Source: Hufsiella ginkgonis (lineage in GTDB: Bacteria > Bacteroidota > Bacteroidia > Sphingobacteriales > Sphingobacteriaceae). Taken from it: a DNA stretch of 64,000 nucleotides. The notes below the pieces were generated by a model that saw only the letters and a list, made by a program, of their open reading frames with translations, did no database searches and was not told the origin of the DNA. Shown piece after piece: positions 9,504 through 16,994 of the stretch. The position numbers and the translations under genes were made by a program. Each line of letters starts with the position of its first letter. Within the stretch, counting starts at the first letter, position 1. The DNA is taken from positions 777,988 to 841,987 of the forward strand of contig NZ_WVHS01000003.1 in the NCBI RefSeq assembly GCF_009834915.1, given 5' to 3'.

Positions 9504-9652
9504 AATTGAACAAGGCAGGCGAACGGGTCTCCCGGGAGCTAGGGTTCTGGCTGCGATGGCTGGTAACCACCGCTGTGCTGGTACCCTGCGGAATTGCCGT
9601 GCTGCTGTTCCGCGGAGGTAATTACCTGTTGTCGGCTATTTTCGGCAAGTGA
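9500..9652 (+). CDS. 50-residue one-helix membrane peptide coupled to the upstream gene
   Basis: The ATG overlaps the upstream stop as ATGA (9500-9503), a classic translational coupling arrangement. The peptide has a basic N-terminus (MKLNKAGERVSREL), one hydrophobic helix (about residues 16-38, WLRWLVTTAVLVPCGIAVLLF) and a short tail. It may tether or assist the 596-residue soluble partner at the membrane. No family is recognised. Confidence 0.6.
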   Translation: MKLNKAGERVSRELGFWLRWLVTTAVLVPCGIAVLLFRGGNYLLSAIFGK

Positions 9653-10010
9653 TAAGGGATGAATCGTAAAACTTGAGGAAATATATTTATCAGCTGAAAG
9701 CGGCGACAAAGGACCCGGAGTTTATGCAGGGGCGATTGCAAATCAGCCGATGCGCTATATGGACTTGTACCTACGTTATTTCCCTGGATAAAACCGGGCG
9801 CAACCTGATTACGCCATACATAGCAACAAAAATCTCATTCTTTCATAACGGTAAAATTTAGTAAGTAATTGATTTTGGGTTGGTTATTACTATGCTTTTA
9901 CTGTTATTCTAATTTAATGTTGCAGGAATTTCCAATAGAACCGGGTCAGTCATATAACTTGTGGAAGTATTGACTTGTTAGCCGGAAGCAGAAAGGTTAA
10001 TCTAGTCTTT
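9653..10010. other. Intergenic stretch without a supported gene
   Basis: 358 bases, AT-richer than the flanks toward its right end. A 62-codon open frame (9673-9861) begins at TTG and has no supporting features. A short inverted repeat AGAAAG / CTTTCT (about 9991-10013) lies at the 3' end of the minus-strand gene that follows and may act in its termination. Confidence 0.4.
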
Positions 10011-10472
10011 CTAACTTGCCACGGCCTGTAAGCTGTACCGGTATTTTTTCCCTTCCTGTACCGATGCTACGCGCCCGTTTTTTTTAAATACGAAAAGCGT
10101 ATTGATCACGGCGTTTTCGACCCGTTGCGGTTCCGCGCCGGCATGCAAAGCCTGGGCAGAAGATATAATGTCGTTAATATAGGCCGGCCCGAGCGACAGC
10201 ATCGCCAGGATGTTATCTTCTAATCCCGTAAGGGGTACCGGCGGAGCGGAGATTTCCCCGACCCCCGGTTGGGCTGTCATCTTTACCTGCTTTTGTTTTT
10301 TTCGTTTTAACGGCTTCTTTTTTAATGTCTTTAATGCCGCCGGTTTTGGAGCAGCGGGTGCAATACCCGTAAAATACTCGGTGACTAACCGGATCCTGCT
10401 GATTTCGTCTAACAGGGCTGCTATCTTACTTTCGAGGAAAGTAATTACATCGTGTTCTGTAATCGTTGCCAT
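10011..10472 (-). CDS. Hypothetical protein with a winged-helix-like C-terminus
   Basis: A 153-residue protein. The N-terminal 40 residues are predicted helical, residues 40-75 form a Lys/Pro/Ala-rich linker (KKKPLKRKKQKQVK), and the C-terminal 70 residues (LEDNILAMLS ... KKNGRVASVQEGKKYRYSL) have the helix-helix-hairpin character of a small winged-helix domain. The basic linker fits nucleic-acid binding. The ATG at 10472 is chosen over an in-frame ATG at 10520, which would add a non-conserved-looking 16-residue extension. It follows phospholipase C on the same strand but is separated by a strong inverted repeat. Confidence 0.65.
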   Translation of the reverse strand: MATITEHDVITFLESKIAALLDEISRIRLVTEYFTGIAPAAPKPAALKTLKKKPLKRKKQKQVKMTAQPGVGEISAPPVPLTGLEDNILAMLSLGPAYINDIISSAQALHAGAEPQRVENAVINTLFVFKKNGRVASVQEGKKYRYSLQAVAS

Positions 10473-10499
10473 AGGCGTGTGTGTGTAATGCAAAAATAG

Positions 10500-10548
10500 A
10501 AATAGCTGTCTAAACGACAAATCATTCGTTTTGATGTGCTATTTTTTT
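10500..10548. terminator. Two-tier inverted repeat, likely bidirectional terminator
   Basis: Outer arms AAATAGC (10500-10506) and GCTATTT (10538-10544) enclose inner arms AAACGA (10512-10517) and TCGTTT (10526-10531). T-runs flank the structure on the plus strand and T-rich sequence on the minus strand. It lies just after the phospholipase C stop and before the small downstream gene, so it probably ends the phospholipase C transcript. Confidence 0.5.
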
Positions 10549-10564
10549 ACACACAATGCGATCC

Positions 10565-13084
10565 TTATACCGTTCCACCCATCAGCGGATCGGAAATGCC
10601 GGTTTCGCCGGTTTCTATGCGTCCGGCGAAACGGTATTCAAAATCGGGTGCGCCGGGGATCCGTACGCTGATGTCGTACCAGCGGTTGCTGCCTACGAGG
10701 TTAACGGCCATGGGGATCCATTTCTGCGCTGATTTACCGGCGGCAAGGATCGTTTGTTTTTTAGTTCCAGCACCGTAGCTGTTATCGGTAAGTTCCACGG
10801 CCACCGGCGTGCGGCCGCTGTTGAGGAAGCGAAGCTCGAGATTGCCGCTCAATTTGTTCGGGCTCATCCGGGTGCGCTGGTATTCGCATGAAATTGTTAA
10901 CGGCGGATCGTTCACTGTACCCTGGAACATCCGGTAGAAGCCGTTAGGGCCATACACTTCGAGGTGATAATGCCCGGCAATGTCAAAGTCCCAGCTGTCT
11001 GCCAGGGTGCTGCCGGGGTTGAGCGCATAATTCCTGGGTGTTTCCTGCTGGCCGTATACCAGGAATGGGGATCCGGCGCTACGGGCGCCAAATACTTCCG
11101 TCTTCGCCGAAAAGGCGATAGAGAACTGTTTCTTTCCCGGTTGCGCGGCCCCATCCGCATACAACTGGTAGGGGATAGCGGTCGAAGTACGGGTACCCTT
11201 TTCCTGTGCGGGAAGCATTCCGGCACGTGCTGATGACGCGTCTGCGGCGCTGAGCTTACGGTATCCCATGGGATCCTGTTTAAACTGCGCACTGTGTATC
11301 TGCCGGATCAAGGGTTCCCTGGCCTGGAATTCGGGCAGGGCGATCTTTTCGCCGTTGTAGGGACGAAATACCGAGGTGAGGTCGCCGCATACCGCTCTCC
11401 GCCAGGCGGAAATATTCGGCTCGTGGACTTTCTTCCCGGTTTTATGGCCCAGGAATTTCTCCATGAACTGCAGGATAGAGGTATGGTCGAATACCTGTGA
11501 GCATACGGCGCCGCCACGGCTCCATGGCGAGGCGATCACCAATGGAACACGGTAGCCGAGACCGATAGGGCTCTCGCGCAGGTCCCTCGATTCCTTCCCG
11601 GGATTGGCACTGCGGTCCTGGGAGAGGGTGACAAATTCCACTGAACTGTCGATGCCAGGCGAAACCATTCCCGTTTTTGGACGGGCCGGATCCGGGGCTA
11701 CGAAAGGCGGAACATGATCGAAGTAGCCGTCATTCTCGTCGTAACAAAGAATAAAGATAGTTTTCTTCCATACTTCAGGGTTGCTGGTGAGGATGTCCAT
11801 CATCTCCGAAACGTACCACGACCCGTACCATGGCGCTCCCGGGTGGTCGGAAAAGTTTTCGGGGGCTACCACCCAGGAAATTGTGGGTAGCTTGCCTTCT
11901 TTTACGTCGCCCCTGAATTGGTGCAGCGTATCGCCTTTCGGTACGGTGAGACTTCGCGATGTTCCCGCATCGTTATAACCGATGGTGGTGAGGTCGCGGT
12001 AGGCCGGGTCGTTCCTGTTGGTGGTAAAAGCCTTTTGGTGGAGGTTTTGATGATGGCGGCTTAGTTTATCGAAGTTGGCGGCCGTCCACTTCGGGCGTTC
12101 CTGGTTCACCAGGGCGAGCATAGATCGCTTCTTCCCAAGTTGCGAGGCATGGATGATGGCTTCTTTACTGCCAGCGGGAAAGGTGCCCGATTTTGCTTCC
12201 ATACCTGCGATCTCAAGCGGCAGCGTTGCCGTTAATTTGTCAAGATAGGCCCGGTGGGTTTCAGAGAACCTGACGTTAAACTGCGTGAACCATTCGATGG
12301 GATTATCGGTAAAGTTTGACAGCCAGGCGTCTTCGTCGCCCTCGAGACCGGTGGGCAGGCTGATCTCGTTCTGGTAGATCTTCCAGGAAACGCCGAGTTC
12401 TTCGAGCCGCTCGGGGAAAGTTGTCCAGTGCACTTCTTTAGCATAATCTACATTTTCGTTGCGCACCATGGCCGGTGCACTTGCGTGTGGCTCGGGACGT
12501 ACGGTACCTGTCCACAGGTACAGGCGGTTGGGCGTGGTCCCGGTGAGAGAGGAGCAGAAATTCTGGTCGCAAACGGTAAATGCGTCTGCCAGCGAGTAGT
12601 AAAACGGCAGGTCTTCGCGGTTGTAATAACCGAGGGTTAGCGGGGCATGTTCGAGCCCTTTCCGGCCCGACGGCTTTGCGTCCAGCCAGCGGTCATATTT
12701 TCCGTCATTGCGGGCATCCACCTGGTTTGTCCACGAATGTGGAAGCGAACCAAGCCAGGTAGACCGCGTTTCTTTTATGTTAAGGCGGAACGGGGCGTAA
12801 GTATCGCCGTTCTTATTTTTCTGGAGCCAAACCGGGTCGCCGTCGGGCAGGCGTATAGTGCGGGGATCGTTAAAGCCACGCACGCCTTTTAGTGACCCGT
12901 AGCAATGATCGAACGAACGGTTCTCCTGCATAAGCACCACGATGTGCTCCGCATCCAGGTACGTGGTGCCTGCGGCGGGATCTATGGCCATGGCCCGGGC
13001 GATAGAGTCGGGCAACAAGGCCGATAAGCCGGCAGCGCCGGAAAGCAAAGCCGCTTTTTTGATAAATTCTCTGCGATTATCCAT
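10565..13084 (-). CDS. Phospholipase C, phosphocholine-specific type
   Basis: Secreted phosphoesterase that cleaves phospholipids to diacylglycerol and a phosphorylated head group. The 839-residue protein starts with a Tat-like leader (NRREFIKKAALLSGAAGLSA), then the phosphoesterase domain with the signature VVLMQENRSFDHCYG and a second active-site segment CYDENDGYFDHVPPF, and ends with beta-rich C-terminal modules (about 630-839, including YHLEVYGPNGFYR) as in the bacterial phospholipase C group of non-haemolytic type. The ATG at 13084 is chosen over a frame opening at 13258, because it places the twin-arginine-like motif at the N-terminus. Confidence 0.92.
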   Translation of the reverse strand: MDNRREFIKKAALLSGAAGLSALLPDSIARAMAIDPAAGTTYLDAEHIVVLMQENRSFDHCYGSLKGVRGFNDPRTIRLPDGDPVWLQKNKNGDTYAPFRLNIKETRSTWLGSLPHSWTNQVDARNDGKYDRWLDAKPSGRKGLEHAPLTLGYYNREDLPFYYSLADAFTVCDQNFCSSLTGTTPNRLYLWTGTVRPEPHASAPAMVRNENVDYAKEVHWTTFPERLEELGVSWKIYQNEISLPTGLEGDEDAWLSNFTDNPIEWFTQFNVRFSETHRAYLDKLTATLPLEIAGMEAKSGTFPAGSKEAIIHASQLGKKRSMLALVNQERPKWTAANFDKLSRHHQNLHQKAFTTNRNDPAYRDLTTIGYNDAGTSRSLTVPKGDTLHQFRGDVKEGKLPTISWVVAPENFSDHPGAPWYGSWYVSEMMDILTSNPEVWKKTIFILCYDENDGYFDHVPPFVAPDPARPKTGMVSPGIDSSVEFVTLSQDRSANPGKESRDLRESPIGLGYRVPLVIASPWSRGGAVCSQVFDHTSILQFMEKFLGHKTGKKVHEPNISAWRRAVCGDLTSVFRPYNGEKIALPEFQAREPLIRQIHSAQFKQDPMGYRKLSAADASSARAGMLPAQEKGTRTSTAIPYQLYADGAAQPGKKQFSIAFSAKTEVFGARSAGSPFLVYGQQETPRNYALNPGSTLADSWDFDIAGHYHLEVYGPNGFYRMFQGTVNDPPLTISCEYQRTRMSPNKLSGNLELRFLNSGRTPVAVELTDNSYGAGTKKQTILAAGKSAQKWIPMAVNLVGSNRWYDISVRIPGAPDFEYRFAGRIETGETGISDPLMGGTV

Positions 13085-13228
13085 GTGGTTTCGGTTATTG
13101 GCGGATGGCAAATTCACCGCGATCATACCTAAAGCGTGTATCTTTAATGGCAAGGAAAAGTTAAGGATTTTATTTAAGCATAGCCATTCCCGTAATATGA
13201 ACTTAATATTTCGATAACCTGCTCCCGG

Positions 13229-13236
13229 TATCTTTG
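13229..13236 (+). promoter_or_regulatory. Probable -7 promoter box (TATCTTTG)
   Basis: A perfect match to the Bacteroidota TAnnTTTG box, 24 bases before the ATG of the glycerophosphodiesterase gene. The matching upstream element is not obvious. Confidence 0.5.
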
Positions 13237-13260
13237 TCCGTTTACACACGCATACCAATC

Positions 13261-14181
13261 ATGAAATTTAACGCCCTTATCTTTTCCATTTTATTGGCCG
13301 GATCGGCGCCGCCCGTCGCGCGTGCGCAGAATAAGCCGGAGCCGCCGGTAAACCGGATCATCAGGCTGCTGGAAGACCCTAAAAGCGACCAGGTGCTGGT
13401 GGCGGCACACCGCGGCGATTGGCATAATTTCCCCGAGAATTCCCTGGAGGGGATCCTGAGCGCCGTAAAAATGGGTGTTGATATTGTAGAGATCGACCTC
13501 CAGATGACCAGCGACGGGCACCTGGTATTGATGCATGATAAAACCGTAGACCGCGTTACCACCGCTAAGGGTCCGGTAAGCAGCTTTACGCTCGATTCGC
13601 TGAGAAAGCTCGGGCTCAAAAATGGTCTTGGGCGGGTTACCCGATTCAGGATCCCTACCCTCGAAGAAGTGATGACGGCCGTAAAAGGCAAAGTACTGGT
13701 TAACCTGGATAAGGGTTACGATTTTATCGGAGCTTCACAGCGAGTGCTTCAAAAGACCGGTACGCTTAACCAGGCGATCGCCAAGTCGGAGAACCAATTA
13801 AACAAGGTACTCGCCGACAACAGCATAGCCACGCTGCGCCAGCTTCACTATATGCCCATCGTAAACCTCGAAAAACCGGACGCTGCCCGGGTGATCGGGG
13901 ATTTCCAGCAGGAATTTAAGCCCGTCGGTTTTGAGCTGAACTTTGCATCTGATACTTCCGCCATGCTCAATAAGTTCCGGCTTATACGCGGCAGGGGCTC
14001 GCGTGTATGGGTTAACTCGTTGTGGACCAGCCTAAACGGCGGACATGAAGACGATCGCGCGGTTAGCGGCGACCTTGCCGGCAGCTATGACTGGATCATC
14101 GCCCGGGGAGCCACGATCATACAAACGGACCGGCCGGAGTTTTTACTGGCATATTTGAGAAAGCGCGGCTTACACAAATAG
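13261..14181 (+). CDS. Secreted glycerophosphodiester phosphodiesterase family protein
   Basis: Hydrolyses glycerophosphodiesters, the deacylated products of phospholipids, to glycerol-3-phosphate and an alcohol. The 306-residue protein has a signal peptide (ALIFSILLAGSAPPVARAQ), then the GDPD barrel with the catalytic HRG motif (AAHRGDWHNFPENS), the metal-binding EIDLQMTSDGHLVLMHD segment, and a C-terminal IIQTDRPEFLLAYL typical of the family. The ATG at 13261 directly precedes the signal peptide. It stands divergent from phospholipase C. Confidence 0.93.
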   Translation: MKFNALIFSILLAGSAPPVARAQNKPEPPVNRIIRLLEDPKSDQVLVAAHRGDWHNFPENSLEGILSAVKMGVDIVEIDLQMTSDGHLVLMHDKTVDRVTTAKGPVSSFTLDSLRKLGLKNGLGRVTRFRIPTLEEVMTAVKGKVLVNLDKGYDFIGASQRVLQKTGTLNQAIAKSENQLNKVLADNSIATLRQLHYMPIVNLEKPDAARVIGDFQQEFKPVGFELNFASDTSAMLNKFRLIRGRGSRVWVNSLWTSLNGGHEDDRAVSGDLAGSYDWIIARGATIIQTDRPEFLLAYLRKRGLHK

Positions 14182-14187
14182 GAGCGA

Positions 14188-14213
14188 CCACGTAGTCGAT
14201 AGCATTTACGTGG
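14188..14213. repeat. Inverted repeat between the two phosphodiesterase genes
   Basis: Perfect 7-base arms CCACGTA (14188-14194) and TACGTGG (14207-14213) with a 12-base centre. It lies 6 bases after the stop of the first gene and 90 bases before the next start. It may be a weak terminator (no good T-run follows) or an operator. Confidence 0.35.
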
Positions 14214-14262
14214 GTTAACAATATCATAATTTATTATTCCCGGTGGCATCATCTTCCGGGGA

Positions 14263-14270
14263 GATCTTTG
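14263..14270 (+). promoter_or_regulatory. Possible -7 promoter box (GATCTTTG)
   Basis: One mismatch from TAnnTTTG, 33 bases before the ATG of the phosphodiesterase-phosphatase fusion gene, suggesting that this gene has its own promoter. Confidence 0.35.
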
Positions 14271-14303
14271 CGGCTAATTCCAGGACCATTTTTAGTTAAC
14301 CAG

Positions 14304-16157
14304 ATGCATCAAAATAAAGTCGCCGGGCGCCCAAAGGGATTAAAGCGGGCTGGTATTGCGGTCGTATTATTTATCGCGGCTTTCAGCGCAACCGCACAGG
14401 ATCGCGTTTATACCGTTCAGCAAGCACATTCACACAATGATTATGAAGGAAACATCCCCTTTTTAAGAGCTTACAAAAAAGGTTTCGGGTCTATAGAAGC
14501 CGATGTTTTCCCGCTTAATAACACCCTGGTGGTGGCGCATAGCCGCGAGGGCATCGACCCGTCGCGGACTTTACGATCCCTCTATCTCGAGCCGCTTTTG
14601 CGGGAGCTTACGCTCGATACCGCGCGCAGGGTGAGCCTGCTGGTAGACATCAAGCAGGATTACAGTACCTCGTTAAACCTGCTGGTGAATGAACTGAAGC
14701 CGCTGGATAAATTGCTTTCCGCGAAGCGCTTACAGATCGTCATCAGCGGAAGCCGTCCCGGTCCGGCAGAGTTTCATAAATACCCGGCAATCCTCTCGTT
14801 CGATGATGACCAGAGCCAGCCCGGCACGCCCGAACAATGGGAGCGGGTTGGGCTGGTGAGCCTCCCTTTTACGCGGTTTTCGGTATGGAACGGCAAGGGA
14901 CGGATCGTTAGCGAGGAAGCCGTCCGTTTAAAAAAGACGATCGACAGCGTACATACTGCCGGGAAGAAGATTCGTTTTTGGGGCGCGCCCGATGGACCGA
15001 CCGCCTGGATGGCCCTGATGGAACTGGACGTCGACCTGATCGGCACCGACCAGGTAGAGGCGCTTGGCACGTTCCTGGAAAAGTACGGCGCAAGCAACTA
15101 CCGCACGGGCGAGCGTTATGCCGTTTACCGTCCGGATTATAAGAGTGACGGTGCAAAACGGAAAGTAAAGAACATTATTCTTTGTATTGGCGACGGGATG
15201 GGTATCACGCAACTCTATTCGGCATACACCAGCAATGGCGGGCAGCTGAATATTTTTAACATGACCAATACCGGCTTCTCGATAACCAACGCCGCAGATG
15301 CTTATTGTACGGATTCCGCGGCAGGCGCTACCGCGATGGCCACCGGCGAGAAAACGAATAACCGTGCCATCGGCGTCGATCCGCAAAATAAGCCGCTAAG
15401 GTCATTGCTGGATTACAGCATGGAAGCGGGAAAAAAAAGCGCCCTTATTGCCGTTTGCGATATTACCGATGCAACACCGGCGGCTTTCTACGCCCATGTG
15501 AAGGACCGGTCGCAGGCGGCAGACATCGCCCGGGATATGGCTACGATAAAAGCGGACATCGTGCTAGGCTCGGGACTGAGCCATTTCGCGAGCCAGCCCA
15601 AGCCCGGTGCTTCACTGGAAAAACTTGCGGATCGCGGGTACCAGGTGGTGAATAGCTTCCCCGCGTTCTTATCCGCTTCTGCGCCCAGGATTGCCGCAAT
15701 TCTCCCCGAGGAGGAAACACGGCCGGTGATAGAGGGGCGCGGTCCGTTCCTGCGGGAAGCCCTGGAAAAGGTGACCGGCGCGTTCGCGGGTCACAATAAC
15801 GGCTTTTTCGTGATGATGGAGGGTTCGCAGATCGACCATGGCGGACATAACAATAACCTGCGCCAGGTAATTACCGAGAACCGCGATTTCGACCAGGCGG
15901 TGGGAGAGGCGCTGCGCTTCGCCGACCAGGACGGGGAAACCCTGGTGATCGTTACCGCCGACCATGAAACGGGCGGTTTGACGCTGTTGGACGGCGACTT
16001 TAAAAGCGGATCGGTGAACGCCAATTTCAGCACCAACGACCACACGGGAACTCCTGTACCGGTGTTTGCGTACGGCCCTAATTCAGACCTGTTCCGGGGC
16101 GTTTACCCTAACAACGAGATCTTTCACAAAATCCTTAAGTTAATGGGCGGGCGATAG
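14304..16157 (+). CDS. Fusion of a GDPD/PI-PLC-like domain with alkaline phosphatase
   Basis: A secreted 617-residue protein. After a signal peptide (about 10-30, ending FSATAQ) comes a phosphodiesterase-like barrel of about 240 residues (QQAHSHNDYEGNIPF, SIEADVF, VVAHSREG), resembling uncharacterised members of the PI-PLC/GDPD superfamily. From about residue 285 an alkaline phosphatase domain follows, with the metal motif IGDGMGITQ, the nucleophile segment DSAAGATAMATG (Ser near 338), QIDHGGHNNN and TADHETGG. One polypeptide could thus release phosphate from a diester in two steps. The ATG at 14304 is chosen over an in-frame TTG at 14268 that lies in the promoter region. Confidence 0.9.
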   Translation: MHQNKVAGRPKGLKRAGIAVVLFIAAFSATAQDRVYTVQQAHSHNDYEGNIPFLRAYKKGFGSIEADVFPLNNTLVVAHSREGIDPSRTLRSLYLEPLLRELTLDTARRVSLLVDIKQDYSTSLNLLVNELKPLDKLLSAKRLQIVISGSRPGPAEFHKYPAILSFDDDQSQPGTPEQWERVGLVSLPFTRFSVWNGKGRIVSEEAVRLKKTIDSVHTAGKKIRFWGAPDGPTAWMALMELDVDLIGTDQVEALGTFLEKYGASNYRTGERYAVYRPDYKSDGAKRKVKNIILCIGDGMGITQLYSAYTSNGGQLNIFNMTNTGFSITNAADAYCTDSAAGATAMATGEKTNNRAIGVDPQNKPLRSLLDYSMEAGKKSALIAVCDITDATPAAFYAHVKDRSQAADIARDMATIKADIVLGSGLSHFASQPKPGASLEKLADRGYQVVNSFPAFLSASAPRIAAILPEEETRPVIEGRGPFLREALEKVTGAFAGHNNGFFVMMEGSQIDHGGHNNNLRQVITENRDFDQAVGEALRFADQDGETLVIVTADHETGGLTLLDGDFKSGSVNANFSTNDHTGTPVPVFAYGPNSDLFRGVYPNNEIFHKILKLMGGR

Positions 16158-16189
16158 AGGCATTGCCGCCTGATTCACTATCTTGTAGC

Positions 16190-16966
16190 ATGAAAGAATA
16201 TGCCCTGGTAACCGGCGCCGGCAGAGGGATCGGGAAATGCATCGCACAGGTACTGGCCGAAGCCGGCTATCACCTGCTGTTGGTTTCGAGGACAGAGACA
16301 GACCTGCAGGAGCTCGGCAGCGATCTTACTGCGAAGTATGGCGTGGAGGCGCACTATTTTGCCGCTGACCTGACGGCTGACGGCGTTCCAAAACAGGTTT
16401 CGGAATGGTGCCTTTCCCGCCAGGTCCCTATTGCCATATTGGTAAATAACGCTGGTTACGGCCTGGCCGGCGATTTCGCGGAAGCGGATCTTGCCGGCCA
16501 GCTGAATATGCTCCGGCTAAATATCGACGCGCTGGTGATACTGAGCCATCACCTGCTGCCCGAGCTTAAAAAACAGCGGCAGGGATATATCCTCAATGTT
16601 GGCAGCACTGCGGCCTACCAGGCGGTGCCGGGGCTGGCGGCTTATTCGGCTACGAAATCGTTCGTGCTTTCTTTTAGCCGTGCGCTGCGGTATGAGCTGA
16701 AAAATACGGCTGTTTCTGTAAGCTGTCTTTGTCCGGGCCCCACCGACACCGACTTTGTAAAGCGCGCAGGCATTGACGCCCTGGCTGAGGTTGCCGCCCG
16801 CTTTAACATGCCGCCCCTCGATGTAGCAAGGACCGGCATAAAAGGGATGTTCCGCAAAAAGGCGGAGATCGTGCCCGGGCTTACCAACCGATTGGTAGCG
16901 TATGCCACCCGTATTGTTCCAAAATTTATCGTGGAGGAGGTTGCCGGGAGGATGTACAAACGGTAG
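16190..16966 (+). CDS. Short-chain dehydrogenase/reductase
   Basis: A 258-residue NAD(P)-dependent oxidoreductase. The Rossmann nucleotide motif TGAGRGIG is near residues 7-14, NNAGYG near 88, the catalytic Ser in NVGST, and the catalytic YSATK near 155-159. Features such as RTETDLQEL after beta-2 point to NADP. The substrate cannot be told. It is 32 bases downstream of the phosphatase fusion gene and may be read through from it. The ATG at 16190 is preferred over a frame opening at 16163. Confidence 0.9.
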   Translation: MKEYALVTGAGRGIGKCIAQVLAEAGYHLLLVSRTETDLQELGSDLTAKYGVEAHYFAADLTADGVPKQVSEWCLSRQVPIAILVNNAGYGLAGDFAEADLAGQLNMLRLNIDALVILSHHLLPELKKQRQGYILNVGSTAAYQAVPGLAAYSATKSFVLSFSRALRYELKNTAVSVSCLCPGPTDTDFVKRAGIDALAEVAARFNMPPLDVARTGIKGMFRKKAEIVPGLTNRLVAYATRIVPKFIVEEVAGRMYKR

Positions 16967-16994
16967 CGTGCCCTGGCCGACCAGGTGCGCTTTT

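Noticed and set aside
9673..9861. 62-codon open frame after the one-helix peptide gene
   Set aside because: Starts at TTG, no ribosome-binding signal, no recognisable domain, and lies in an AT-rich gap.
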